DNA of 64,000 nt, taken from assembly GCF_019393635.1 (NCBI RefSeq), contig NC_057863.1, positions 641,202,306 through 641,266,305 on the forward strand. The letters are read 5' to 3'. This document shows, piece by piece, positions 46,876 through 56,311 of this stretch. A program made the translations under genes and the position numbers. Origin of the DNA: Dromiciops gliroides (Eukaryota > Chordata > Mammalia > Microbiotheria > Microbiotheriidae). The notes under the pieces were generated by a model that was not told the origin of the DNA, made no database searches, and was given only the letters and a program-made list of their open reading frames with translations. Position 1 is the first letter of the stretch, and every line of letters starts with the position of its first letter.

Positions 46876-47409
46876 CCCGCAGCCCCAGGTTTGGGGATAC
46901 AGGTTTTGCTCTATTTCCTGAGGGTCTAGGAGAGGGAGCATTTGCAGAGGGGGAGAACAGGCTTAGCCCTGAGGAGCCATAGAGAAATGGGTCTCTCCTG
47001 GGGGGGGAGGGGGAGGCGCGTCTTCACGTGTCTATGCCAGCCACACCCTCCACCAGGCCTGGGAAGGCTCCTTCTGGTGGGGGAAGGGCGCTATTTCAGG
47101 GGCTCTAGGCTCCTTCAGCTCCCGGACCGCACCATTCAATGAAGGGCGTGGCACACGGGATACTAAGAGATCGACTAGGGGGTGGGGAGGAGGGAGGGTC
47201 CTTAGCCGAATGTGCCGGTGATTTAGGGAGCTGGAGGCGGGAGGTGAGAGACGGAAGCGCAGCTGGAGCAGGCCCGAGGCGGGGTGGGCTGGGAGAAGAG
47301 AGCAGGATGGCCAGGGGGAAAGCGCTTTGCGCTGTGGGAAGAGGGGGTCGGGAGGATCTTGTAAGGGCCGGAAGGAAACGGAGAGACCATCCTAGTCCAT
47401 TCTCTTCAC
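46876..47409. other. GC-rich intergenic
   Basis: Contains a CACGTG E-box near 47,025 and no recognised exon. Confidence 0.4.
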
Positions 47410-47660
47410 TTTTTTTAATCAGTGAAGAATTGGGGCCCTAAGCGGTTAAATGAATTGACCAGGGTCACCCAGGTACTCCAGGTAGAATTCGAACTCAGAT
47501 CTTTCTGGCTCCAAGTTGTCTCGATGCTGCGGAAGGAGCACGGGACTGAGTCAGGAGACCTGGGACAAATCCCTTCCCTTGTTCTTGGGTTCCTCCCCAG
47601 TAAAATGAGGGGATAGGCCTCGTGATCAGCCACGGCCTTCCTGGCCCTGACATTTATCCC
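47410..47660. mobile_element. Two MIR-type fragments, reverse then forward
   Basis: Reverse: aattgaccagggtcacccag, attcgaactcagatctttct (to about 47,525). Forward: ctgagtcaggagacctggga, cccagtaaaatgaggggat (47,535-47,660). Confidence 0.55.
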
Positions 47661-48229
47661 GAGGAGTGGGAGAGGCAACTCCCTGGAACGGAAAGGAAAG
47701 ATCCTTGTCCTAGCGAGTAATAAATAACTCCCCTCCCCCCTCCCCCCAGCCGACAGCCCCCCACCCCCACCCCCGGGATTTTCTTGGGAAGGAAATCAGG
47801 CCGACAGCTCCTCTTCCTACACACATCTGGGAGTGCATCTGTCAGGCTTAGGGAGGCTCCATCCTGACCACCCAGCCAGGCCCCGGAGAGGCCAGGAACT
47901 GCTCCGAGAAAGCCCCTCCCTCAGTCCTTGGGGCACCTGAGTGAGGTGGGGTGGGGAGAGGAGAGGAGGAGGCAAGAGAATGGGGCGGGGGCTCCGACAA
48001 TAGCTTTGGGCTCTTCTGCTGGAAGTGGAAAGGGTGGAGTATGCGGCTGTACCCGAGCCCCCCAGTTCCTTGATCTCTGGGGGGTGGGGTTCGGCCTCGG
48101 CACTCTAAGCACCTCTCTTCCGATCAGCAGCTGCTAACCTTCCCTCCGGGGCTTAGACTGCAGCAGGAAGGGAAACTGAGGCTCAGCCCTCCTTTTCTTA
48201 CTTTATTCCCGCCCCCGCCAGGGTTGGGC
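47661..48229. other. GC-rich intergenic flank of the 48.2-kb island
   Basis: C-rich run at 47,730-47,775; no exon recognised. Confidence 0.4.
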
Positions 48230-48560
48230 CTCCGGCTCTGTCCCTGGGGCTAGCCCAGGCGTGGCCCCGGCTCCCCCGCCGCGCCTGGCCCCGGCCCGGG
48301 GTCAGTGCGTGCGGCCTGGGCGGGCGGCTCGGGGCTCGGGTTTCCTCTCCCCGGGGCCGCCCGCCGAGCGCAAGGTCGGTGAGTCAGCGCGGGAGGGGCC
48401 GCCGCCGCCTCCGGCCTCCGGCCTCTGCTGGGCCCCCCTCCCGGCCGGAAATCTCTCTCCCACGGAGGGGGGGGCCGGGGAGAGGCGGGGGCGGCTGTTC
48501 TTTGCTCCTCCGGGCTGTCTCATCCCCCCCTCCCCCCGCAGCCCGAGCCCACGTACCCAG
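48230..48560 (+). promoter_or_regulatory. CpG-rich island with a consensus splice donor
   Basis: Highest CpG density in the window. GTGAGT at 48379-48384 after AAGGTCG is a good 5' splice site and overlaps TGAGTCA, an AP-1 core. It may be the promoter and first exon of an unseen transcript or an alternative PERM1 start. Open frames across it are GC-driven. Confidence 0.4.
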
Positions 48561-50215
48561 GGCGGAGAGACTGGCCCTGCAGCTGGAGGGATTGAGGCCA
48601 GACAGCATTTGTTGATTTCATCGGCAGGGAAGCTTTCCAGACCGGAGCCCGGGCTCCCAGGGAGGAGGAGGGGGGAAGGGGGATGGGGGGGTGGGACTCC
48701 TGAGGGCCTCGCTGCAGGCCAGGAGGAGCCACGATCCTGCCCGAGTGCTTCGGACCTGGAGATCATCAGCTAGGTGACCTCTCGATGCCCCCGTCCCCAC
48801 CCCACCCAGTCTGAGTCGGGACCCGACGCGAGGCCAGGAGCACCTTTAACCCTTCTCCTCCACTTCTTCCACGTTTCTCTAGTGTTTTCAAAGCCCTTGG
48901 CCTCGCCCACGGTCAGGAAGTTGTGCCCAGTGTCTAGCCTCAATCCCTCCTTCACAATAAGCTCTGCGGGCCTGGGAATGGGCAGGGGCCTTGTGTACGG
49001 TGGGGATGCTGGACAGTGACAACTGTGTGTGTGTGTGGGGGCGGTTGGGGACCTGGGTTTAGGTTTCTACTAGCTGCCCTCCCCTTTAGGTTTCTACTAG
49101 CTGCTTTCCCCTTGGACACCTGGTGGAGAAGAAATGGGGGAAGGGGGATATTGTATTGAGGGAGGGGAGGGGGCAAGGGAAGGAGATAGGGAGTGCAGGA
49201 TGGGGAAGAGGGATGGCAGATTGAACTTTAAAAGCCCACTAGGGAGGCGGAACCGGGAGGGTCAAGAAATCAGTTCTCTTGCACGCCCCCCCCCCTTCCT
49301 CCCCAAGTGACCGGTGGTCAGGCTGAGGGGCCTCAGCTTTTTAGGGCCTGTGGGGGCACTTAGTACTTGCGCGGAACAGGAAACCCCCAATCCTGCTCCA
49401 AACGAGGGAGAGGCTTTGTTTCTCAAATCTAGAACTGGGGGTAGGGGTTAGGGAGGGGGGGGTGTGAATGCCGAGCCAAATCATGAACTTAAACTGTTTA
49501 TTTTCAGGATTCTTCCCCGCAAATACCAAGCCGCAAACCCCAGGTCCTATTTACACAGGGCTCCGGAAGGGTCACGTGACTCTGGTGGCCACAGGCTCCC
49601 CTGGGAGGGGCTGAAGCCAGTGGCCACAGGGACACCCCACCCTGGCCCTGCTGACCTCCCTCTCCCCAACCTGCTGCCCAATTTTTCTTAAGGATCTTGA
49701 CCACTTCCCTATTCCCCCTCCAGTACTGTTTCACGGCCCGTTCCTCCCTCATCTCCCCCCCCCCCACATTGTTCCCTTTTACCGGCTTCCTCCCTGGCTT
49801 TCCCCTGTCTTCCCAACTATCCCCTTCAGTCTTCCTTCACCCTCCCCCCATCTTTCACTTTTATTAATAAATGCTTTATCATTGTCCCCTCCCTCCTTTC
49901 CTCCTATACGATCCACTCACTGTCCCCTTTCACTCTCCCCCTCCTCATTCTAAGACCAGGACCTTTTAGGAACGGGTCACTACCTCCCCCTTGTGGATAA
50001 ATGAGATCACTGCACTCCCTAACTTCCGAGCTGGAGGGATTCATTTGGGGAAGTCTCGGGGTGTACATTTTCTAGTCATCCTCAGGCTCCTGTCTCCTCC
50101 TGCCCAAGCTCAAGAAAGGCTTCTTGCAAAAGTCTCACCTACTGACTCGAGCCCTTCCCGAGTTCTTGATCTCAATGCTCTCCTTCTGAGGTCCTTCATC
50201 TTCAGTTCATCTTGT
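48561..50215. other. GC-rich intergenic between island and MAR1
   Basis: Unique sequence with the 49.06-kb duplication and pyrimidine-rich 49,640-49,950. AATAAA occurs at 49865-49870 but no transcript is evident. Confidence 0.4.
49056..49112 (+). repeat. Tandem duplication of about 28 bp
   Basis: ttaggtttctactagctgc occurs twice in direct succession, separated by a few C/T-rich bases that match. Confidence 0.9.
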
Positions 50216-50497
50216 TGGCCACTAGGTGGCGCAGTGAATAGAGAGTTGGCCCTGGAGTTGGGAGCATCGGAGTTCAAATGTGACTTCAGATACTAGCTGT
50301 GTGACCCTGGGCAAGTCACTTAACCCCATTGCCTCAAACATCAGGGCCCTCTCCAGTTGTCTTGATGTATATCTTACCACTGGACCCAGGTGGCTCCGGA
50401 GGAGAGAGTGAGGCTAATGACTTCACACAGCCCTCCCTTGCTTAAATCCAATCCAAGTCATGACATCACCCCAAGAAGGAAGGACAAACAACAACCT
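50216..50497 (+). mobile_element. MAR1-type SINE
   Basis: Diverged head (ccactaggtggcgcagtg) and the same RTE-like tail (cagggccctctccagttg, ggaggagagagtgaggcta), ending aaggacaaacaacaacc. Confidence 0.8.
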
Positions 50498-50625
50498 TAC
50501 TTGTTTGCAAGTTGTCTCTTCCATTTAACTGTAAGCTCCTTTTTATTTGTATCCCTAGTGCCCAGCAATGCCTGGCATACAGAAGGTGTTTAATAAATGC
50601 CTTTTGACTTGACTTCCTCAGAGAT
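50498..50625 (+). mobile_element. L2 3' end fragment
   Basis: tttaactgtaagctcctttt, cctggcatacagaaggtgtt, taataaatgccttttgactt. Confidence 0.65.
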
Positions 50626-50939
50626 GCCAGCCCCACCCATGCCCTATACCTCCCTTCTACCACCTTATTCCTGTGCCCTCCTCCCCCCCAGGGATCCTTT
50701 CTATAAACACTAGTCTAGTGTCTGGGCTGAAACCCCAAACACCCTCTATCTCCCCTCAAGTGGGGGAATTATGCTCAGAGGTCAAAACAGTGGGGAAGGG
50801 CTTCTGTGTGCTGTCCAGTAGGGGGCTGCTGGAATCTGTTTTTCTGGCATCTGTCTTGTTTCTCAGTTTATCAATCTAGGAAATGAGACAGCTCTAAGGA
50901 TTATCTTTCTGAAGGGTTCTTTGACTATCTAACACAGCC

Positions 50940-51310
50940 CAGCTGGAACATACCTCTCTGTTCTCCTCCTTCTTCCCCAGATGCCTCATATTTAACTACT
51001 TTACCTTTATTCTCTTTATGTTTATTCTGTTCACCCATTAGACTATAAGTTCCTTGAGGCCAGGGCCTGGTTTAGTCTTTATACTTGTGCCTCCAGTACC
51101 TGGTACATAATGAGTACTTAATCAGGGCAGCTAGGTGGTGTTGCAGTGGATAAAGCACTGGCCTTGGATTCAGGAGGATCTGAGTTCAAATCCGGCCTCA
51201 GACACGACATTTACTAGCTGTGTGACCTCTGGGCAAGTCACTTAACCCTCATTGCTCTGCAAAAAAAAATAAAATTTAAATTAATGAGTGCTTAATCAAT
51301 TCTTGGTGAC
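50940..51310 (+). mobile_element. L2 3' end with nested SINE
   Basis: gactataagttccttgaggc, ctggtacataatgagtactt; the SINE at 51125-51282 interrupts the last bases. Confidence 0.65.
51125..51282 (+). mobile_element. WSINE1-like SINE in an L2 end, upstream of PERM1
   Basis: Flanks AATGAGT(A/G)CTTAATCA at 51109-51124 and 51283-51298. Confidence 0.92.
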
Positions 51311-51384
51311 TGATGATCCCAAGTCCCTTCATTGTCATTCCAACTTTTATTCCTGATGGGAAGGGAGATACCAGGGTATCCTGA

Positions 51385-51500
51385 AAAGATCTGCCCCTTA
51401 GTGGCTGTGTGACCTTGGGTAAGACCCTTTCCTCTCCAGGCTTCTGTTCTTCTCGAGTGAAGGTACTGGATGAGAAGATTTCTTAGACCCCTCAATCCTG
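51385..51500 (+). mobile_element. MIR-type fragment upstream of PERM1
   Basis: gtggctgtgtgaccttgggt with cctctccaggcttctgttc. It carries TGACCTTGG at 51410-51418. Confidence 0.55.
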
Positions 51501-51739
51501 GGAATTTGTTACTGGTTATCTATGCTAAGAGAACACGGACTCTTGAGTTCTGGGCTTGGCTCATAAACCCATTTGGGTGACCCTTGGGGCTCATGTCACC
51601 CAAATATAATCCATGTCACTCCAGGTCCCTGCCACCAAGGAGCTGTGACCATAACATGTGGCCAGGGCAGCCCCTACCCTGTGCCCAGGACAGGAGAAGA
51701 CCCCTCCCCTTCCCACCCCTCAGGGGGCTGGGCCTTCTC

Positions 51740-51896
51740 AAATGCCATCTATTTGTAGATCCCAGTCCCAGGGTGGGTCAGGCAGGGGCTGGCAGGGAGC
51801 ATGTGACCAGTGGGCAGGGGAAAGTATTTTTAGGATGTCAATGAGAGAGTCTTGAGGGGCGGGGCCCAGCCCAGTGTCCCAGACTGAGCCAACGCC
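51740..51896 (+). promoter_or_regulatory. PERM1: Probable PERM1 promoter region with MEF2-like sites and an E-box
   Basis: Two 9-of-10 matches to the MEF2 consensus lie here: CTATTTGTAG at 51749-51758 and GTATTTTTAG at 51824-51833 (CTAAAAATAC on the other strand). A CATGTG E-box lies at 51800-51805 and a GC box (ggggcgggg) near 51856. The region directly precedes the best first-exon candidate. Role in muscle expression is inference. Confidence 0.5.
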
Positions 51897-51968
51897 ATGC
51901 CCCTCTGGACCCAGCTGCCTAACACCCCCAGGCTGTTTCATGCCCCCCATCAAGCTGTGGGGACCCAG
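51870..51968 (+). other. PERM1: Candidate noncoding first exon of PERM1
   Basis: The segment ends in ACCCAG followed by GTAGGA, a reasonable donor, and lies about 1.8 kb upstream of the PERM1 coding exon, where human PERM1 also has a noncoding first exon. It contains an ATG at 51897 with GCC before it, open through the donor for 24 codons. The 5' end is a guess. Confidence 0.4.
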
Positions 51969-52524
51969 GTAGGACACGGCAAACCCTCCCCCTCTCCCCA
52001 TTCTTCCCCATCTCCCTTTCTACAAGGGTGAGGGTTCTGGAGCAATGGGAACAAATGGCTGCTACTTCTGTCCATTTGGGGTTTCCTTGGGGACAAAAAG
52101 TCCCGAGGGAAGGGGGGGGTGGGTCAATCCTCTGTTCCTCCGGTCACTCTGAGGATTTTTGCTGGGAGGGGGGTGTCTGTCATTAGAAATTGGGCCACAG
52201 TGCTTTAGGAGGGGTGTTCATAGTGTCCAGGGGGTGGGGCTCCTTAAAGCCTGGGATGCCCCTGGGCATGAAGGGTCATCTAGGGGAGCAGTTAGAGAAT
52301 TAGAGGGAAGGAGGCAAGGAGGGGATGGCACCTCCACTCCACGAACATAACTGTGTATTTGGGGACCCCAGGGAGGTCCCTGCTAAGCTGAGCTGGCCAA
52401 TCAGGGCTTGGATTCTTCTCTCTCTCTCTCTGACTCTCCTGCCTCAGTTTCCCTACCTGTCATCAGGAATATCCCAGTACTCCCTCTGCCCCCATGGGAA
52501 GGAAAGGGAATGACTGAAATTCTC

Positions 52525-52680
52525 CCCACAAGAGCTAAGTCCCAGGTTCTAATTCTGACCCTGCTCTTTACTGTTAGTCTGACCTTGGGCAAATCAATCT
52601 CTCTGGGTTTCCGGTTCCTTGCCTGTAAAATGAGTGGGTTGGCCTACATATTTCCCAAGATCCTTTCCAGCCCTGAGCCC
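52525..52680 (+). mobile_element. MIR in PERM1 intron 1
   Basis: tctgaccttgggcaaatcaa, ttgcctgtaaaatgagtggg, cccaagatcctttccagcc. Confidence 0.65.
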
Positions 52681-53099
52681 ATGATCTCCCTGATGACCAC
52701 AGAGCCCTGGCCCCGGGGGAGGGAAACGACCTTGGTGGACTGACCCAGTGACCTCCTGAGACTCTAGGGAGCCTGCCATACTCAAGGATGGGATGGTTAC
52801 CGGGCTTCAGGGTCCTCCTGGGCTGGGGGATGTGTTGGGGTCAGCATCCAGGAAGTCAGCAGGATGTCACCTGCCCACCTGACCTCTGCCCCCTCCCTCC
52901 AGTGTGGGCAGCTGAGCTGCCCACCTGGAGGCCTGCTCCTGCTTGAGGAGGGGTCGGGACACCTGGTCGCTTAGAGGACAGACTAGAGGTGACCACTCAG
53001 GAAGGGGTCTCCCTCCGAAGGCTGCCTTGGAATATTGGCCTTTTAAGGGATGATTCTTTGGAAGGGTTCTAGGGAGGGAGGGAAGGAGTGGGGGGAAGA

Positions 53100-53380
53100 C
53101 AAACCCATATCTAATATTTGATATGTTATATAAAAGCAGCCTGTGTAAGCTATAAGATTCTATTTTTAATATCTAGTCTATTTTTTATATTTCCAAAATA
53201 TTATTTAATTAACATTTTTTAAATTTAAAAAATCTATTTTTAATCTCCAGAAAATAACTATGTTTGACAAATTGAGAGGCATAAGACCCCAAAAGAAAAA
53301 GTAGCAAACATGCAGGGAAACATCTTTGCTTTCTAATTTTAGAGAAAACCTCCAAAAAGTTTTTAGAAAAAAAAAGTGGG
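53100..53380 (+). promoter_or_regulatory. AT-rich intronic block with two consensus MEF2 sites
   Basis: CTATTTTTAA occurs at 53160-53169 and 53234-53243, both fitting YTAWWWWTAR exactly, with a related CTATTTTTTATA between them and a TATATAAAAG near 53,128. The block is sharply AT-rich within GC-rich surroundings, so chance matches are more likely than elsewhere. A muscle enhancer is a plausible inference given the gene. Confidence 0.4.
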
Positions 53381-53803
53381 GAGAGGGGTCCTGGAGTTTT
53401 GAATCGCCTTCCCAGCAAGCTTAGAGGGAGGGTCCCCCAGGATCCCAGCTTCAGGGCAGCTGACCCATATCAGATGAAGTGAGAAAAGTGAAATGACCAG
53501 CTCAGAACAGCAGGGAATAAACCCCAGAGGTGAGAATCGAACCCAAGTCTTACGGCCTCATGTCTTGTTCCAGGCTTCTTTCAGAAAGAGTGGAGGAAGG
53601 AGGCTGGAAAAGGAAACAAGTGCAGACTCTGAGAACCAGACCATAGGGAGAAACTGAGGCATGAGGCTTGGGGTCAGGGAGGGTGAGGTGTAGTTCTGGG
53701 TAGAGATCTCAGGAGTCCAGGCCCTCCCTGCTGCCCCCCCCATCCCCCACAGTGCACTCAGAGGCCTCCCAAACTGGCACGCTATGTCTCTGTCCCCCCC
53801 TAG

Positions 53804-56311
53804 AAATGGAGAACTTCGAATATAGTATCCAGCTGAGTGACAAGGATTGGGCGGACTTCTCAGAGGCCGCAGAGGAGTGTGGCCTCCTCCAAGCGGCTCT
53901 GGCCTCAGGGGACGAGCCGCTGTCCAGTGACATTGACCAAGGGGACAGCAGTGGCAGCAGCCCTCCCGGGCCCCCTCCCCCTCTGCTCCTCCGGGTGAAA
54001 GCGGGCAGCCCCCCACCCGAGGGCCTGCTCAAGGTGCTGGGCAGGCGGTCCCTGCCCGGGCACCCGGCCACGGCTCAGGGGGGCTGCTCTGGTAGTGAGG
54101 AGGAGGACGGCGCAGACACTCGCCTGGTCAGCAGGTTTCGGTGTGAGTGTGTCCTGGCCCCAGCTGCCGGTCAGCAGACTCAGCGCACGTCCACCCAGCT
54201 AGAAGAGCAGCTGCCCTCGGCTGTCCTCCGTCCTGACCGGCTCCCTCCTGCCCCGGCTCCTGAGCCTAGTCCCCGGCGTGACACGATGCAGAAGGCCCCG
54301 CAGGGGGAAGCTGCCCAGGCCACTGAGGCTGGAATCCACTCAGGGAAGGACCCCCCAAGCCAGGCACCCTCTGGCCAGGAGCAGCCCAGCAGCCTCAGCT
54401 CGGCCGATGGGAAGAGGTCTCCCCGAGAGCCCAATCCCGGAGCCTCCCCCCGAAGCCCAGGCAAGAAGAAGAGGAGGTCAGCGGGGGCCAAGGGAAGTGG
54501 ATCCCCCAAAGCTCAGGATGCCAGGAGGCAGGGCCCCCCCAGCCCCTCTTCAGGGGGCCGGCCAGACAGGGGGCCCAGCGGCAAGACGCACGGCAGCTTG
54601 GCCCCAGCTGACTTGGAGGAAGTTGGTCGAGGATCAGAGTGGCCAGCTGGAGCAGCTAGATTGGGATCTAGAGTCAGCCCTGGGACAGACCCCCGGCACC
54701 CGGCCTCCACCCCTGCTCTGGGTCCTGAGGCAGCCCCCCAACAACAGCCATTCTCAGATCTGTCTTCACCTGTCTCAAAGACTGAGACCCAAGTGAATGT
54801 GTCTACACCTGCCCAGATTCCTGAGGAGGCAGAGAACCTGTCTACACCTGTCTCTTTACCTGAGAAGGGAGTGAACTTGATTGGAGTAGCCTCTGAGGCT
54901 GAGCCAGGTGGCAATCTGTCTACACCTGTCTCCTTAACTGAGAAGGGAATGAACTTGATTGGAGTAGCCTCTGAGGCTGAGCCAGGTGGCAATCAGTCTA
55001 CACCTGTCTCCTTGCCTGAGAAGGGAGTGAACTTGATTGGAGTAGCCTCTGAGGCTGAGCCAGGTGGCAATCTGTCTATACCTGTCTCCTTACCTGAGAA
55101 GGGAGTGAACTTGATTGGAGTAGCCTCTGAGGTTGAGCCAGGTGGTAATCTGTCTACACCTGTCTCCAAAGATAAGCTGCACAAGGATGTGTTAACATCT
55201 GATACCAAGATCAATTCAGACATTGGCTTCTCTACGTCTATCCCCAAGTCAGAACCAGAAAGGCATTGGTCTACACTTGTTCTCTTGGCTAAGTCAGATG
55301 TCGGCCCAGCCAGTCCTGTCCCCAAAGCCCAGCCAAATGTGACTATGTCTACACCTGCTCTCCAGGTCCAGCCAGATGTGAATTTGCCTACACCTGACCT
55401 CAAGGCTGAGCCAGATAAGAATCTCTCTACTTCTTCCCCTGGAGGCAGGGCATATGTGGGTTTGTCTATACCTGCCCAAATTACTAAGAGTTTCCATCTG
55501 CCAGTATCTCCACAGGGGCTCCATGGGGAACCTGAGGAAGGCAGCCAGGCCGCCTTGTCTCCAGGAACCCCTGGGGAGCCTTCAACGGTCGCTGATGATG
55601 TCACACACTCCCCTGGGGTTGCCACCCCAGCCCGAGCCCCCAGGAGGAAGAAAGTCCGTTTTTCGGGGGTCTCTACCTCCCCTCCAAAGAACTCAGCCAT
55701 GGCCTCCCCATCTTCAGCCTTGCCAGACAGTGCCATCTCTGAGCCCCTCAGGACTTTGGGCGGAGCCCGAGGGGGCCCCAGAGCCTGGGATGCAGTGGCC
55801 GTGGGGCTGCATCCCCAGCCACGGATTCTCAAACACCCGCCTTCCCCTTCCGCCTTGGCCAGGGAGTCTGCAGGACCCAAAGAAGACTTTGCTCTCACTC
55901 TGCCCGAGGCCTATGATTATTTTTTCTGTGACACCATTGTGGAGGAGGGAGAAGAGGATGAGGAGAACATCCCTTCCAACCTGCAGTGGCCCGAGGTGTG
56001 TGAATATTTTTTCCGGGACAGTCGCCTTCCAGAGCAGAGGCCCCCACCAGCACCTCCTCTCCAAGTGGCTGCCCCTGTCGATCCAGTCCCCATCTCTATC
56101 CCAGAGGCCTATGAACACTTTTTTGGGGAGGAGGGGCCAAGTGGTGTCTTGTTGCCTCCAAGCTGGGTCCCAGTGGCCCTGCCCAACGAGCAGACTCTGG
56201 GGCCTCTGGGGCCTGAGCAGGCTCCCCTGCAGGTCTGGCCTAGAGTCTCTGCTCCTGAAGAACAGAGCCCCCCGAAAGCTGAGGAATTAGGCCTGACCAT
56301 GAGTCTCGAAG
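53804..56311 (+). CDS. PERM1: PERM1 large coding exon (2 nt of 5' UTR plus 835 codons)
   Basis: The exon opens after an acceptor ending cccctag at 53803 and closes at the donor GTAATG at 56312 in phase 1. After splicing, the start context would have G at -3 and G at +4, a strong context. The middle is low-complexity, rich in P, S, E and G, with STP motifs echoing the STPASEP repeats of the human protein. If the donor is not used, the frame runs only 15 more codons to a stop ending at 56358, and the product would lose the conserved C-terminus. Confidence 0.95.

Larger units (their letters stand above)
51969..53803 (+). other. PERM1: Presumed PERM1 intron 1
   Basis: No coding signal. It contains a MIR (52,525-52,680), an AT-rich block at 53,100-53,380 and an old MIR-like piece at 53,420-53,570. 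A weak alternative noncoding exon could lie between the ctccctccag near 52,900 and a GTGACC near 52,990, but I do not call it. Confidence 0.45.

Noticed and set aside
48261-48773. Overlapping 170- and 154-codon open frames on both strands
   Set aside because: Stop-poor because of extreme GC content; proline/glycine/arginine-rich, no family resemblance, no conserved start context.
40000-48800. HES4 in this interval
   Set aside because: Expected from human gene order, but no bHLH (EKRRRARIN-type) frame is present on either strand of the window.
53752-53805. Upstream in-frame ATG giving 18 extra PERM1 residues
   Set aside because: It lies before the acceptor at 53803, and the family begins at MENF.
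54993-55898. 301-codon antisense open frame in PERM1
   Set aside because: It mirrors the in-frame tandem array on the other strand; codon content reflects the sense gene.
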